Shown: positions 1-6,618, counted from the stretch's first letter. The stretch is DNA of 8,852 nt from Oscillospiraceae bacterium (GCA_017396055.1 JAFQND010000230.1:1-8852); one strand, 5' to 3'. Notes: generated by a model from the sequence alone, not told the origin. Translations and numbers: made by a program.

Positions 1-356
1 GCGATACGGTCACCAAGAACGGACTGTCTCTTCTGAACGGCCCGGGCAACGACCTTGTGGCTGTGACCAATCTGATCGCAGCAGGTGCACAGATCGTTCT
101 GTTCACTACCGGCCGCGGTACTCCCGCAGGCGGTCCCGCACCAACTGTCAAGATCGCTACCAACCATTCTCTCGCTGTCCGCAAGAAAAACTGGATCGAC
201 TTTGACGCTTCTCCTGTTATGGGCGAAAGAACGATGGACGAGATGACCGATGAGTTCCTTGGCTATCTGATCCGTGTTGCTTCCGGCGAAGAAACCTGCA
301 ATGAGATCAATGACTGCCGGGAGATTTCGATCTTCAAGGACGGTATCACTTTATAA
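1..356 (+). CDS. uxaA: Altronate dehydratase (UxaA family), C-terminal part
   Basis: The gene enters from the left edge and is read in the frame whose first full codon is at position 3; about 117 residues remain before TAA at 354-356. The segment carries the C-terminal hallmarks of UxaA/altronate dehydratase: the V-L-F-T-T-G-R-G-T-P glycine loop, P-T-V-K-I-A-T-N, N-W-I-D-F-D-A, M-D-E-M-T-D-E-F, an A-S-G-E-E-T-x-N-E-x-N segment and a terminal R-E-I-S-I-F-K-D-G-I-T-L. The family dehydrates D-altronate to 2-keto-3-deoxy-gluconate in the cytoplasm, in the D-galacturonate branch of hexuronate catabolism. The related D-galactarate dehydratases share the fold and cannot be fully excluded from the fragment, but the ending fits UxaA better. 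The next gene begins 13 bases downstream and is probably co-transcribed. Confidence 0.87.
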   Translation, partial: DTVTKNGLSLLNGPGNDLVAVTNLIAAGAQIVLFTTGRGTPAGGPAPTVKIATNHSLAVRKKNWIDFDASPVMGERTMDEMTDEFLGYLIRVASGEETCNEINDCREISIFKDGITL

Positions 357-369
357 GGGACTAGATAAC

Positions 370-1338
370 ATGATCAATTTGACTCCTGTTTTGGAAAAAA
401 TCCTTCTTTCTGTTGAAATGCACCGCTGTGAAGAAGGTGGATATGTTCGCTTCCTTCCGCGGAAAGAAGGCGCAGTACCTGATGAATATGGTTGTGCGGA
501 TGCGGTAAATATTCTTTATACGATCAATGAAATGCCTCAGGGTGCCGACCGCGAAGCACATCTGCGTGTTCTTTCGGGCCTTCAGAAAGAACACGGTCTT
601 TTTTCCGAGGATACCCACCATCCTTTTCACTGTACTGCGCACTGTCTGGCTGCGCTGGAGCTGCTGGACGGAAAGCGCAGTTGTCCGTCGGTAACAGAAG
701 AATACGGTGATATTGATGTTGATAAATGGCTTGCATCGCTGAACTGGGAGACCTGCGGCGGTTCAGGACATATTGGCGCAGGTGTATTCAGCATTCTCTA
801 TCTCACCGAAACGATGACAGACAGCTGGCAGGAACATTTTCTTGACTGGCTGGACCGGAATGCCGATCCCGTCATCGGTTTTGGCCCGGTGGGTGCAGCG
901 GCGGCAGAAAAAGCACCTTTATGGCTGCACATGGGGGATTGGTTCCATTTTCTGTTTTGTATCCATGCCGCAAGGCGCAGACTTCCCCAACCGGAGAAAC
1001 TGGTGGACAGCTGTATCGAACTTTATCGCAGAGAACTGATGCCTGAATCTTTCGGAAGAGGACAGCGTTTTCTGGATATCGACTGGGCGTTTACGCTGAA
1101 CCGCGCCGTTCTTCAGAGCGGGTATCGATTCGAAGAGAGCAAGGCGATTCTGCTGGAATTTGCCGAAAAGTATGTTGCATATCTGACCGCTTCTCCGTTG
1201 GATGAGATCCAGTGGCAGGATATGCATCTGATGTTTGGTGCAGTCTGTGCCCTGGCTGAACTGCAGCTTGCTCTGCCCGGGGAACTGTACAGTAAAAAAG
1301 CATTGCGGCAGGTACTTGACCGCCGTCCTTTTATCTGA
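370..1338 (+). CDS. Unrecognised 322-residue soluble protein, probable alpha-helical toroid
   Basis: I do not recognise a named family. The ATG at 370 is chosen because AAGGGA at 355-360 lies 9 bases upstream; the frame stays open further upstream, but only inside the conserved end of uxaA. The protein is soluble, with no signal peptide and no long hydrophobic segment. It is mostly helical, with segments reminiscent of the (alpha/alpha) toroid class that includes prenyltransferase/squalene-cyclase repeats and several sugar-active enzymes: L-Q-K-E-H-G-L-F near residues 71-78, H-H-P-F-H-C-T-A-H-C-L-A-A-L-E-L-L-D at 83-100, H-M-G-D-W-F-H at 187-193, D-I-D-W-A-F at 236-241 and Q-W-Q-D-M-H-L-M-F-G at 281-290. 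The recurring His/Asp/Trp clusters could line a central pocket (inference). Its position after uxaA and before a terminator points to a role in uronate or glycoside metabolism, but no reaction can be assigned. Codons are mixed, without the strong bias of the paralogue array downstream. Confidence 0.85.
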   Translation: MINLTPVLEKILLSVEMHRCEEGGYVRFLPRKEGAVPDEYGCADAVNILYTINEMPQGADREAHLRVLSGLQKEHGLFSEDTHHPFHCTAHCLAALELLDGKRSCPSVTEEYGDIDVDKWLASLNWETCGGSGHIGAGVFSILYLTETMTDSWQEHFLDWLDRNADPVIGFGPVGAAAAEKAPLWLHMGDWFHFLFCIHAARRRLPQPEKLVDSCIELYRRELMPESFGRGQRFLDIDWAFTLNRAVLQSGYRFEESKAILLEFAEKYVAYLTASPLDEIQWQDMHLMFGAVCALAELQLALPGELYSKKALRQVLDRRPFI

Positions 1339-1341
1339 CAG

Positions 1342-1370
1342 AAAACAGCCGCAGAAATGCGGCTGTTTTT
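1342..1370 (+). terminator. Intrinsic terminator of the uxaA unit
   Basis: Four bases after the stop of the 322-residue gene there is a perfect 12-base-pair stem (1342-1353 with 1358-1369) capped by a GAAA tetraloop and containing the G+C core AGCCGCA/TGCGGCT. The 3' side runs into five T residues (1366-1370). This is a classic Rho-independent terminator. It separates the uxaA unit from the paralogue operon. Confidence 0.93.
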
Positions 1371-1420
1371 ATGTGCCGGTGAATTAATTGTTTATCATTT
1401 CATTTCTGCCCAAAAAACCA

Positions 1421-1448
1421 TTGTTTTTTCTTTGTTTTATGGTATAAT
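1421..1448 (+). promoter_or_regulatory. Sigma-A-type promoter of the DUF4091 operon
   Basis: TTGTTT at 1421-1426 and a consensus TATAAT at 1443-1448 are separated by 16 bases. A TG at 1440-1441 sits one base before the -10 box, giving an extended -10 element. Transcription should start near 1455, leaving a leader of about 60 bases before the first paralogue. It is the only convincing promoter between the upstream terminator and 1514, so it probably serves all four paralogues. Confidence 0.78.
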
Positions 1449-1459
1449 TTATAAGGAAT

Positions 1460-1473
1460 GGTCTGTTCAGACC
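1460..1473. promoter_or_regulatory. Perfect palindrome in the leader, candidate operator
   Basis: GGTCTGTTCAGACC has perfect 6-base arms around a TT centre. It lies 11 bases after the -10 box, at roughly +5 to +18 of the predicted transcript. That is a usual position for a repressor site that blocks promoter clearance. A 10-base part of the same element (CTGTTCAGAC) recurs in inverted orientation at 3190-3199. No regulator gene is visible in the window, so the binding protein is unknown. A short RNA hairpin is the alternative, but a 2-base loop would force opening of inner pairs. Confidence 0.5.
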
Positions 1474-1499
1474 TCTAAACTTTTATGGGCGCAGCCCGG

Positions 1500-1506
1500 A
1501 AAGGTG
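1500..1506 (+). promoter_or_regulatory. Ribosome binding site of the first paralogue
   Basis: AAAGGTG lies 7 bases before the ATG at 1514 and decides that start over the in-frame ATG at 1520. A small GGGC-GCA-GCCC stem (1487-1497) sits immediately upstream. Confidence 0.6.
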
Positions 1507-1513
1507 TTTACTT

Positions 1514-3184
1514 ATGGATATGAAATTAAAAACCATGTTGGTCTCCAGCCTTGAAAAGGTCTTCTTTGACAAGGAACCTACCCCCATCAAGGGCCGTGCG
1601 AAGCTGAGCATGCTTAAGGCTGATACCGCAGCTTATCAGATCGCCGTTTATCCCGCCAGCGAACTTCCTCTGGCCCGCTTTGATGCTGAAGTTACTGTTG
1701 AATCTGAAATCGCAAATTATGTCACTGTCAGCAAGGTCGACTTTGTCCCTGTACGGATGCCCGGTGCCAATACCGAAGACGGAGACTGGCTCTCTACCGC
1801 TCCCGGTATGTATCCCGACCTGCTTCGTCCCGCTGTGAACGGTGTCTTCCATGTGATGAACCGTCAGTGGAACTCCTTCTGGGTCAGCATTGAAACCACT
1901 GCCGACACCCCCGCCGGTACCTGGCCTGTCGATGTTACCGTTACCCTGAAAAACGGATGGTCTCCCGAGCAGCTCTCCTTCAAGAGCACTGTAATGGTCA
2001 CTGTTATCAATGCTGTTCTGCCCAAGTCTGATCTGAAGCGTACCGAATGGTTCCACACCGACTGTATCGCCGACTACTACCATGTTGCTCCCTTCTCTGA
2101 AGAGCACTGGGCTCTGGTCGAAGAGCAGGTTGCCTTTGCAGTCAAGCGCGGTATCAATATGCTGCTGACTCCCGTCTTCACTCCTCCTCTGGATACTGCA
2201 GTAGGCGGCGAACGCACCACCGTTCAGCTGATGAAGGTCACCGTTGAGAATGGCGAATATTCCTTCAACTTCGACGATCTGGGCCGCTGGATCGACATGG
2301 CTCAGAAATGCGGTATCGAATACTTCGAGATGGCCCACCTGTTCACCCAGTGGGGCGCTGAGCACTGCCCCAAGATCATGGCTACCGTCGACGGCGAGTA
2401 CAAGAAGATCTTCGGCTGGGAAGATGCCTCCAACGGTGAAGAGTATAAGGCATTCCTTGCAAAGATGCTGCCTGCACTGACTTCCTATCTGGAAGCACGC
2501 GGCCTGAAGGATAAGGTTACCTTCCATATTTCCGACGAACCCCATGTGGATCACCTGTCCCGTTACAAAGAACTGCGTGAGTATGTTTCTACTCTTATTC
2601 CTGGCTATCCCATCATGGACGCACTGAGCTCTTACGAGTTCTACAAGAACGGCGTCTGCGAGCTGCCTGTAGTTGCCACCAACCATGTCACTCCCTTCCT
2701 GGAAGGCGATCGTCCCGACGAGTTCTGGGTATACTACTGTGTATCCCAGGCTTACAAGGTCTCCAACCGCTTCATGGCCATGCCTTCCTACCGCAACCGT
2801 ATTCTGGGTCAGCAGCTGTTCAAGTATGATGTCAAGGGCTTCCTGCAGTGGGGCTACAACTTCTATAACGCACAGTACTCCCTCAAGCACATCGATCCCT
2901 TCGCAGATACCGACTCCGACGGTGCTTTCCCCGCAGGTGACCCCTTCGCTGTTTATCCCGGCGACGACGGCAAACCCTGGTCTTCTGTCCGCAACGAGGT
3001 ATTCTGGCACTCCCTGTGCGACCTGCGCGCCTTCAAGCTGCTGGCAAGCCTGACCAGCAAGGAGTTTGTCATGGAACTGATCGAGGCTGACGGAGAAGTT
3101 ACCTTCTTTGATTATCCCAGAAATGCCGACCACATCCTGACTCTTCGTGAGAAGGTCAACGCTGAGATCGCCAAGCATATCTAA
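1514..3184 (+). CDS. DUF4091/GH123-like glycoside hydrolase, copy 1
   Basis: This is a 556-residue cytoplasmic protein; the N-terminus M-D-M-K-L-K-T has no signal peptide. Residues 1 to about 165 form a beta-rich domain resembling the GH123 N-terminal domain, and about 175-510 resemble the GH123 catalytic barrel (DUF4091). Visible motifs are E-W-F-H-T-D (178-183), Y-F-E-M-A-H-L-F (270-277), F-H-I-S-D-E-P (337-343) with the adjacent pair D341-E342, N-H-V-T-P-F-L-E-G (390-398), G-F-L-Q-W-G-Y-N-F-Y (442-451) and Y-P-G-D-D-G-K-P-W (481-489). In characterised GH123 beta-N-acetylgalactosaminidases a neighbouring Asp-Glu pair performs substrate-assisted hydrolysis, so glycosidase activity is likely; GalNAc specificity is only a guess. 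It is the most divergent copy at the N-terminus and has S-V-R-N-E (491-495) where the other copies have S-I-R-L-E. Codon use is strongly biased, suggesting high expression. It is first in the operon, with its promoter at 1421-1448. Confidence 0.9.
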   Translation: MDMKLKTMLVSSLEKVFFDKEPTPIKGRAKLSMLKADTAAYQIAVYPASELPLARFDAEVTVESEIANYVTVSKVDFVPVRMPGANTEDGDWLSTAPGMYPDLLRPAVNGVFHVMNRQWNSFWVSIETTADTPAGTWPVDVTVTLKNGWSPEQLSFKSTVMVTVINAVLPKSDLKRTEWFHTDCIADYYHVAPFSEEHWALVEEQVAFAVKRGINMLLTPVFTPPLDTAVGGERTTVQLMKVTVENGEYSFNFDDLGRWIDMAQKCGIEYFEMAHLFTQWGAEHCPKIMATVDGEYKKIFGWEDASNGEEYKAFLAKMLPALTSYLEARGLKDKVTFHISDEPHVDHLSRYKELREYVSTLIPGYPIMDALSSYEFYKNGVCELPVVATNHVTPFLEGDRPDEFWVYYCVSQAYKVSNRFMAMPSYRNRILGQQLFKYDVKGFLQWGYNFYNAQYSLKHIDPFADTDSDGAFPAGDPFAVYPGDDGKPWSSVRNEVFWHSLCDLRAFKLLASLTSKEFVMELIEADGEVTFFDYPRNADHILTLREKVNAEIAKHI

Positions 3185-3187
3185 AGA

Positions 3188-3199
3188 CTGTCTGAACAG
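3188..3199. promoter_or_regulatory. Second, imperfect copy of the leader palindrome
   Basis: CTGTCTGAACAG lies 4 bases after the stop of copy 1. Its last ten bases (3190-3199) are the exact reverse complement of 1463-1472 in the leader palindrome. It may be a weaker second operator for the same regulator or a pairing partner in the transcript. With only two occurrences seen, chance is still possible. Confidence 0.35.
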
Positions 3200-3220
3200 C
3201 CGCACATATATCTGTTTTGC

Positions 3221-3252
3221 ATACCCTGCGTATCTGTCAATACGCAGGGTAT
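3221..3252 (+). promoter_or_regulatory. Intercistronic hairpin without T-run
   Basis: ATACCCTGCGTAT (3221-3233) and ATACGCAGGGTAT (3240-3252) form a perfect 13-base-pair stem with a 6-base loop CTGTCA. No T-run follows; instead the ribosome binding site of copy 2 begins 6 bases later. It is therefore unlikely to be a simple terminator. It could protect the 3' end of the copy 1 message, be an RNA processing site that sets the ratio of copy 1 to copies 2-4, or act as a DNA operator. Confidence 0.7.
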
Positions 3253-3257
3253 CTGAT

Positions 3258-3263
3258 AGGAGG
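3258..3263 (+). promoter_or_regulatory. Ribosome binding site of copy 2
   Basis: A perfect AGGAGG lies 5 bases before the ATG at 3269. It is the strongest ribosome binding site in the operon. The hairpin at 3221-3252 sits close upstream but leaves it unpaired. Confidence 0.85.
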
Positions 3264-3268
3264 ATAAT

Positions 3269-4927
3269 ATGGAAGTCCGACTGAATACCAAGGTCGTTTC
3301 CAGCCTGGAAAAGGTCTTTGCCACCAAAGAACCCGAAGCACTGAAAACGCCCGTCACACTTTTGCAGAATGATTTCACCGCCTTTCAGGTCGCATTTCGT
3401 CTGGATGACGAAGAAAGACGCAGCATATGCAAAGTCACCATCGATTCCGAAATCGCTGATCTGATCACGGTCCGTCAGGTGGAGCAGGTACCTGTCCGCA
3501 ATGTGGGCCCCAATACCAGCGACGGAGACTGGCTCTCTGAAGAACCGGGTCTTTTCCCTGACCTTCTGCAGCCTGCTCGTGTAAACGGTGCCTATATCGT
3601 CTGCAATCACCAGTGGAATTCCTTCTGGTTTGAGGTAGAGACGAAAGAAGACACCCCTGCGGGTACCTATGATGTCGCATTGTCTTTCGAGATCGTTTCC
3701 CTCTTCTCCAAGAGTATCGTTTCCACCAGAGTGGTCGTTCCTGTGACCGTTTATGGTGCAGTACTGCCGAAGCAGACGCTCAAGCGTACCGAGTGGTTCC
3801 ACCCCGATTGTGTCGCAGATTACTATAAAGTCGAAGTCTTCTCCGAGGAACACTGGAAACTGATGGAGGAGCAGGCTGCCTTTGCAGCCAAGCGCGGCAT
3901 CAACATGCTGCTGACTCCGCTGTTCACTTATCCGCTGGACGTTGACTGCGCCGAGCGCACGACCGCACAGCTGGTTGAAGTCACCGTCGAAAACGGAGAA
4001 TACAGCTTTGGCTTTGACCTCTTCCGCCGCTGGATCGATATGGCAAAGCGCTGTGGATTTGAGTATTTCGAAATGTCCCATCTCTTCAGCCAGGGTGGTG
4101 CGGTCAATGCTACCAAGATCATGGCCACCGTTGACGGAGAGTACAAAAAGATCTTCGGACCGGAAGACCTTTCTACCAGCGAGGCTTACCTCAATTTCCT
4201 GAGCAAGATGCTGCCTGAACTGGTGGCGGTTATCAAGGAACTGGGCATCGCTGAAAAGACGGTCTTCCATATTGCCGACGAGCCGCCGCTGGAAAAACTG
4301 CCGACCTACAAAACCCTGAAGGAAGCTATGATGCCCTATATCGGTGAATTTGACATCATCGATGCCCTGAGCGATTATGACTTCTATCAGGATGGTGTCT
4401 GCGACCATCCCGTTGTTGCTTCCAACCATGTCACTCCCTTCCTGGAAGGTGAGACTCCCGAAGACTTCTGGGTCTATAACTGTGTTGCCCAGTGGAACAA
4501 AGTCGCCAACCGCTTTATTGCCATGCCTTCCTACCGCAACCGTATCATGGCAGAGCAGCTGTATAAATATGACGTTGACGGTTTCCTGCATTGGGGCTAC
4601 AACTTCTATAATGCCATTGGTTCCGCTTATAAGACCGATCCCTTCGGTTCCACCGACTGTGGCGGCGGTTATCCTGCGGGCGATCCCTTCTCCGTTTACC
4701 CCGGCGATGACGGAAAACCCTGGCCTTCCATTCGTCTGGAAGTTCTCTGGGAGACTATGTGTGACCTGAGAGCCTTCAAAATGCTGGAGAGCCTGACCGA
4801 TAAAGCTTATGTCATGAGCCTGATCGAGGCAGAAGGGGAAGTCACCTTCTTCGATTATCCCCGCAATGCCGATTACATCCTCAATCTCAGACAGAAGATC
4901 AACGCTGAGATTGCTGCACGCGTATAA
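3269..4927 (+). CDS. DUF4091/GH123-like glycoside hydrolase, copy 2
   Basis: This 552-residue protein has no signal peptide and the same two-part layout as its neighbours. The beta-rich N-terminal domain contains L-K-T-P-V-T-L-L-Q-N-D-F-T-A-F-Q (25-40), nearly identical in copies 3 and 4. The catalytic-domain motifs are Y-F-E-M-S-H-L-F (266-273), F-H-I-A-D-E-P (333-339) with D337-E338 as the probable catalytic pair, N-H-V-T-P-F-L-E-G (386-394), G-F-L-H-W-G-Y-N-F-Y (438-447), Y-P-G-D-D-G-K-P-W (477-485) and P-S-I-R-L-E (486-491), the last being the standard DUF4091 signature. Alanine replaces the serine before the Asp-Glu pair found in the other copies. The likely role is hydrolysis of a glycosidic bond in the cytoplasm; the substrate is unknown. 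DNA tracts at 4406-4464 and 4838-4876 are identical to copy 4. Codon bias is strong. Copy 3 starts one codon after this gene's TAA. Confidence 0.9.
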   Translation: MEVRLNTKVVSSLEKVFATKEPEALKTPVTLLQNDFTAFQVAFRLDDEERRSICKVTIDSEIADLITVRQVEQVPVRNVGPNTSDGDWLSEEPGLFPDLLQPARVNGAYIVCNHQWNSFWFEVETKEDTPAGTYDVALSFEIVSLFSKSIVSTRVVVPVTVYGAVLPKQTLKRTEWFHPDCVADYYKVEVFSEEHWKLMEEQAAFAAKRGINMLLTPLFTYPLDVDCAERTTAQLVEVTVENGEYSFGFDLFRRWIDMAKRCGFEYFEMSHLFSQGGAVNATKIMATVDGEYKKIFGPEDLSTSEAYLNFLSKMLPELVAVIKELGIAEKTVFHIADEPPLEKLPTYKTLKEAMMPYIGEFDIIDALSDYDFYQDGVCDHPVVASNHVTPFLEGETPEDFWVYNCVAQWNKVANRFIAMPSYRNRIMAEQLYKYDVDGFLHWGYNFYNAIGSAYKTDPFGSTDCGGGYPAGDPFSVYPGDDGKPWPSIRLEVLWETMCDLRAFKMLESLTDKAYVMSLIEAEGEVTFFDYPRNADYILNLRQKINAEIAARV

Positions 4928-4930
4928 ACC

Positions 4931-6604
4931 ATGGATATCAATATCAGCTCCAGACTGGTCTCCAGTCTGGAGAAGGTATTCTCCGGCAGGGAGCCTGCAG
5001 AGTTGAAAACGCCGGTAACCTTGCTGCAGAATGATTTTACCGCTTTCCAAATCGCGCTGAAACCGGATTGCGAATCGATCCGGATATTGGGCGAGGTGGA
5101 GGTGGAGTCTCCCGTTGCCGACTGTATCACGGTCCGTCAGGTGGAACAGGTGCCGGTGCGGCTCGCTGCGCCCAGTATCAGAGACGGCGACTGGCTTTCC
5201 GGCGAGGCGGGAATGTATCCTGATCTTCTGCAGCCGCCCTGTCAGAACGGTCAGTATGTGCTGTACGACCATCAGTGGAACAGCTTCTGGATAGAGATCG
5301 AAACCAAAAAGGATACCCCTGCAGGTATATGGCCGGTGACCGTCCGGATCCGGCTGATCCTTCTGCCGATCGATGATCCCGATTTCCGGGAGATCTGGTA
5401 TACCTTAACCGTTCCAGTCACTGTTATCGGTGCTGTCCTGCCGGAGCAGACGCTTAGGCACACCGAATGGTTCCATGCTGATTGTGTTGCAGATTATTAC
5501 CGGGTCAGACCTTTTTCGGCAGAACACTGGAATCTTGTGGAGGAACAGGTATCCCTTGCGGCGCACAGAGGTATCAATATGCTGCTGACCCCGCTTTTTA
5601 CCTATCCGCTGGATACGGAATATCCTGCTGAGCGTACGGTCACACAGCTGGTGGATGTTTCTTTCAGGAACGGAGAATACACTTTCGGCTTCGACAAGTT
5701 CCGTCGCTGGGTCGATATGGCAAAGCGCTGCGGTGTCAAATATTTCGAGATGTCCCATCTGTTCAGTCAGGGAGGTCCGGTTTATGCTGTCAGAGTCATG
5801 GCCGAAACAGAAGACGGGTACCGCAGATTGTTTGACAGAACGGAACCGTCCGACGGCGAAGCGTACCTGAATTTCCTTTCAAAGTTCCTGCCTGCGCTGA
5901 CAGCTGTGATCGATGAACTGGATATCCGGGACAAAGTGGTCTTTCACATCTCGGATGAACCGCCTCTGCGATATCTTTCCCTTTATGGCAAGCTAAAAAA
6001 ATGGCTGGAGCCCTATATCGGAGGCTTTACGGTCATGGACGCTTTGAACGACTATGATTTTTACCGGGACGGTGTCTGTACCCATCCGGTCATCAGCACC
6101 GACTGCATACCCCCCTTCCTTGAAGGGGAGACACCGGAAGATCTCTGGGTCTATTACTGTGTCGGTAATTTTGAAAAAGTGGCCAACCGTTTTATCGCCA
6201 TGCCTTCCTACCGCAGCCGTATCCTTGCCGAGCAGATCTATAAATACGATGTGGATGGTCTTTTACACTGGGGCTATAATTTTTACAACACCACCGGTTC
6301 TTTCCGCAGGATAGATCCTTTTGCCAGCACTGACAGCGGCGGCACCTTCCCTGCAGGCGATCCGTTTCTGGTCTATCCCGGAGATGACGGAAAACCCTGG
6401 CCTTCCATCCGGCTGGAGGTGTTCTGGGAAGCACTGTGCGATCTGCGTGCCTTTAAGCTTCTGGAGAGTCTGACTGATAAGGAGTATGTCATGGGCTTGA
6501 TCGAGGCTGACGGCGAAATTACTTTCTTTGATTATCCCCGCAATGCCGATCATATTCTCAAACTTCGCAGAAAAGTCAACGAAGAAATTGCAAAACATAT
6601 CTGA
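4931..6604 (+). CDS. DUF4091/GH123-like glycoside hydrolase, copy 3 (divergent, no own RBS)
   Basis: This is a 557-residue cytoplasmic member. The ATG is fixed by alignment of M-D-I-N-I-S-S-R-L-V-S-S-L-E-K-V-F with the other N-termini. It lies 3 bases after the stop of copy 2 in the same reading frame, and no Shine-Dalgarno-like purine tract precedes it, so translation probably depends on ribosomes finishing copy 2. The probable catalytic pair is D342-E343 in F-H-I-S-D-E-P (338-344); Y-F-E-M-S-H-L-F (271-278), G-L-L-H-W-G-Y-N-F-Y (443-452), Y-P-G-D-D-G-K-P-W (482-490) and P-S-I-R-L-E (491-496) are kept. The N-H-V-T-P-F motif of the other three copies is D-C-I-P-P-F here (391-396), and the conserved A-T-V-D-G-E-Y-K/R-K-I-F stretch is changed to A-E-T-E-D-G-Y-R-R-L-F. 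Codons are less selected (frequent CCG and CGG, plus TTA), suggesting lower expression or relaxed selection. It remains a full-length open frame, so it is not a pseudogene. Confidence 0.89.
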   Translation: MDINISSRLVSSLEKVFSGREPAELKTPVTLLQNDFTAFQIALKPDCESIRILGEVEVESPVADCITVRQVEQVPVRLAAPSIRDGDWLSGEAGMYPDLLQPPCQNGQYVLYDHQWNSFWIEIETKKDTPAGIWPVTVRIRLILLPIDDPDFREIWYTLTVPVTVIGAVLPEQTLRHTEWFHADCVADYYRVRPFSAEHWNLVEEQVSLAAHRGINMLLTPLFTYPLDTEYPAERTVTQLVDVSFRNGEYTFGFDKFRRWVDMAKRCGVKYFEMSHLFSQGGPVYAVRVMAETEDGYRRLFDRTEPSDGEAYLNFLSKFLPALTAVIDELDIRDKVVFHISDEPPLRYLSLYGKLKKWLEPYIGGFTVMDALNDYDFYRDGVCTHPVISTDCIPPFLEGETPEDLWVYYCVGNFEKVANRFIAMPSYRSRILAEQIYKYDVDGLLHWGYNFYNTTGSFRRIDPFASTDSGGTFPAGDPFLVYPGDDGKPWPSIRLEVFWEALCDLRAFKLLESLTDKEYVMGLIEADGEITFFDYPRNADHILKLRRKVNEEIAKHI

Positions 6605-6610
6605 AAGGAG
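6604..6610 (+). promoter_or_regulatory. Ribosome binding site of copy 4
   Basis: AAAGGAG overlaps the last base of the copy 3 stop codon and lies 8 bases before the ATG at 6619. It gives copy 4 its own strong initiation signal, in contrast to copy 3. Confidence 0.8.
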
Positions 6611-6618
6611 TCAAACAT

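Noticed and set aside
274..369. Upstream extension of the 322-residue gene to an ATG at 274
   Set aside because: It would overlap the conserved C-terminus of uxaA by 83 bases, and a good ribosome site lies just before the ATG at 370.
1357..1554. Small + strand open frame spanning terminator, promoter and start of copy 1
   Set aside because: It begins inside the terminator, runs through promoter elements and overlaps copy 1 out of frame. No ribosome site was seen.
3221..3252. Hairpin as terminator of copy 1
   Set aside because: No T-run follows the stem, unlike the two clear terminators of the window, and the next gene's AGGAGG starts immediately after.
3185..3268. A separate promoter before copy 2 (TTGCAT at 3217-3222)
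   Set aside because: No acceptable -10 box lies at the right distance; the A/T-rich GATAATATGG near 3264 overlaps the start codon itself.
1526..5272. 1248-codon open reading frame on the - strand across copies 1-3
   Set aside because: Its codons lie exactly opposite the sense codons, and it stays open only because copies 1-3 avoid TTA, CTA and TCA. It crosses gene borders, and the sense frames have clear family motifs, ribosome sites and terminators. It is a shadow.
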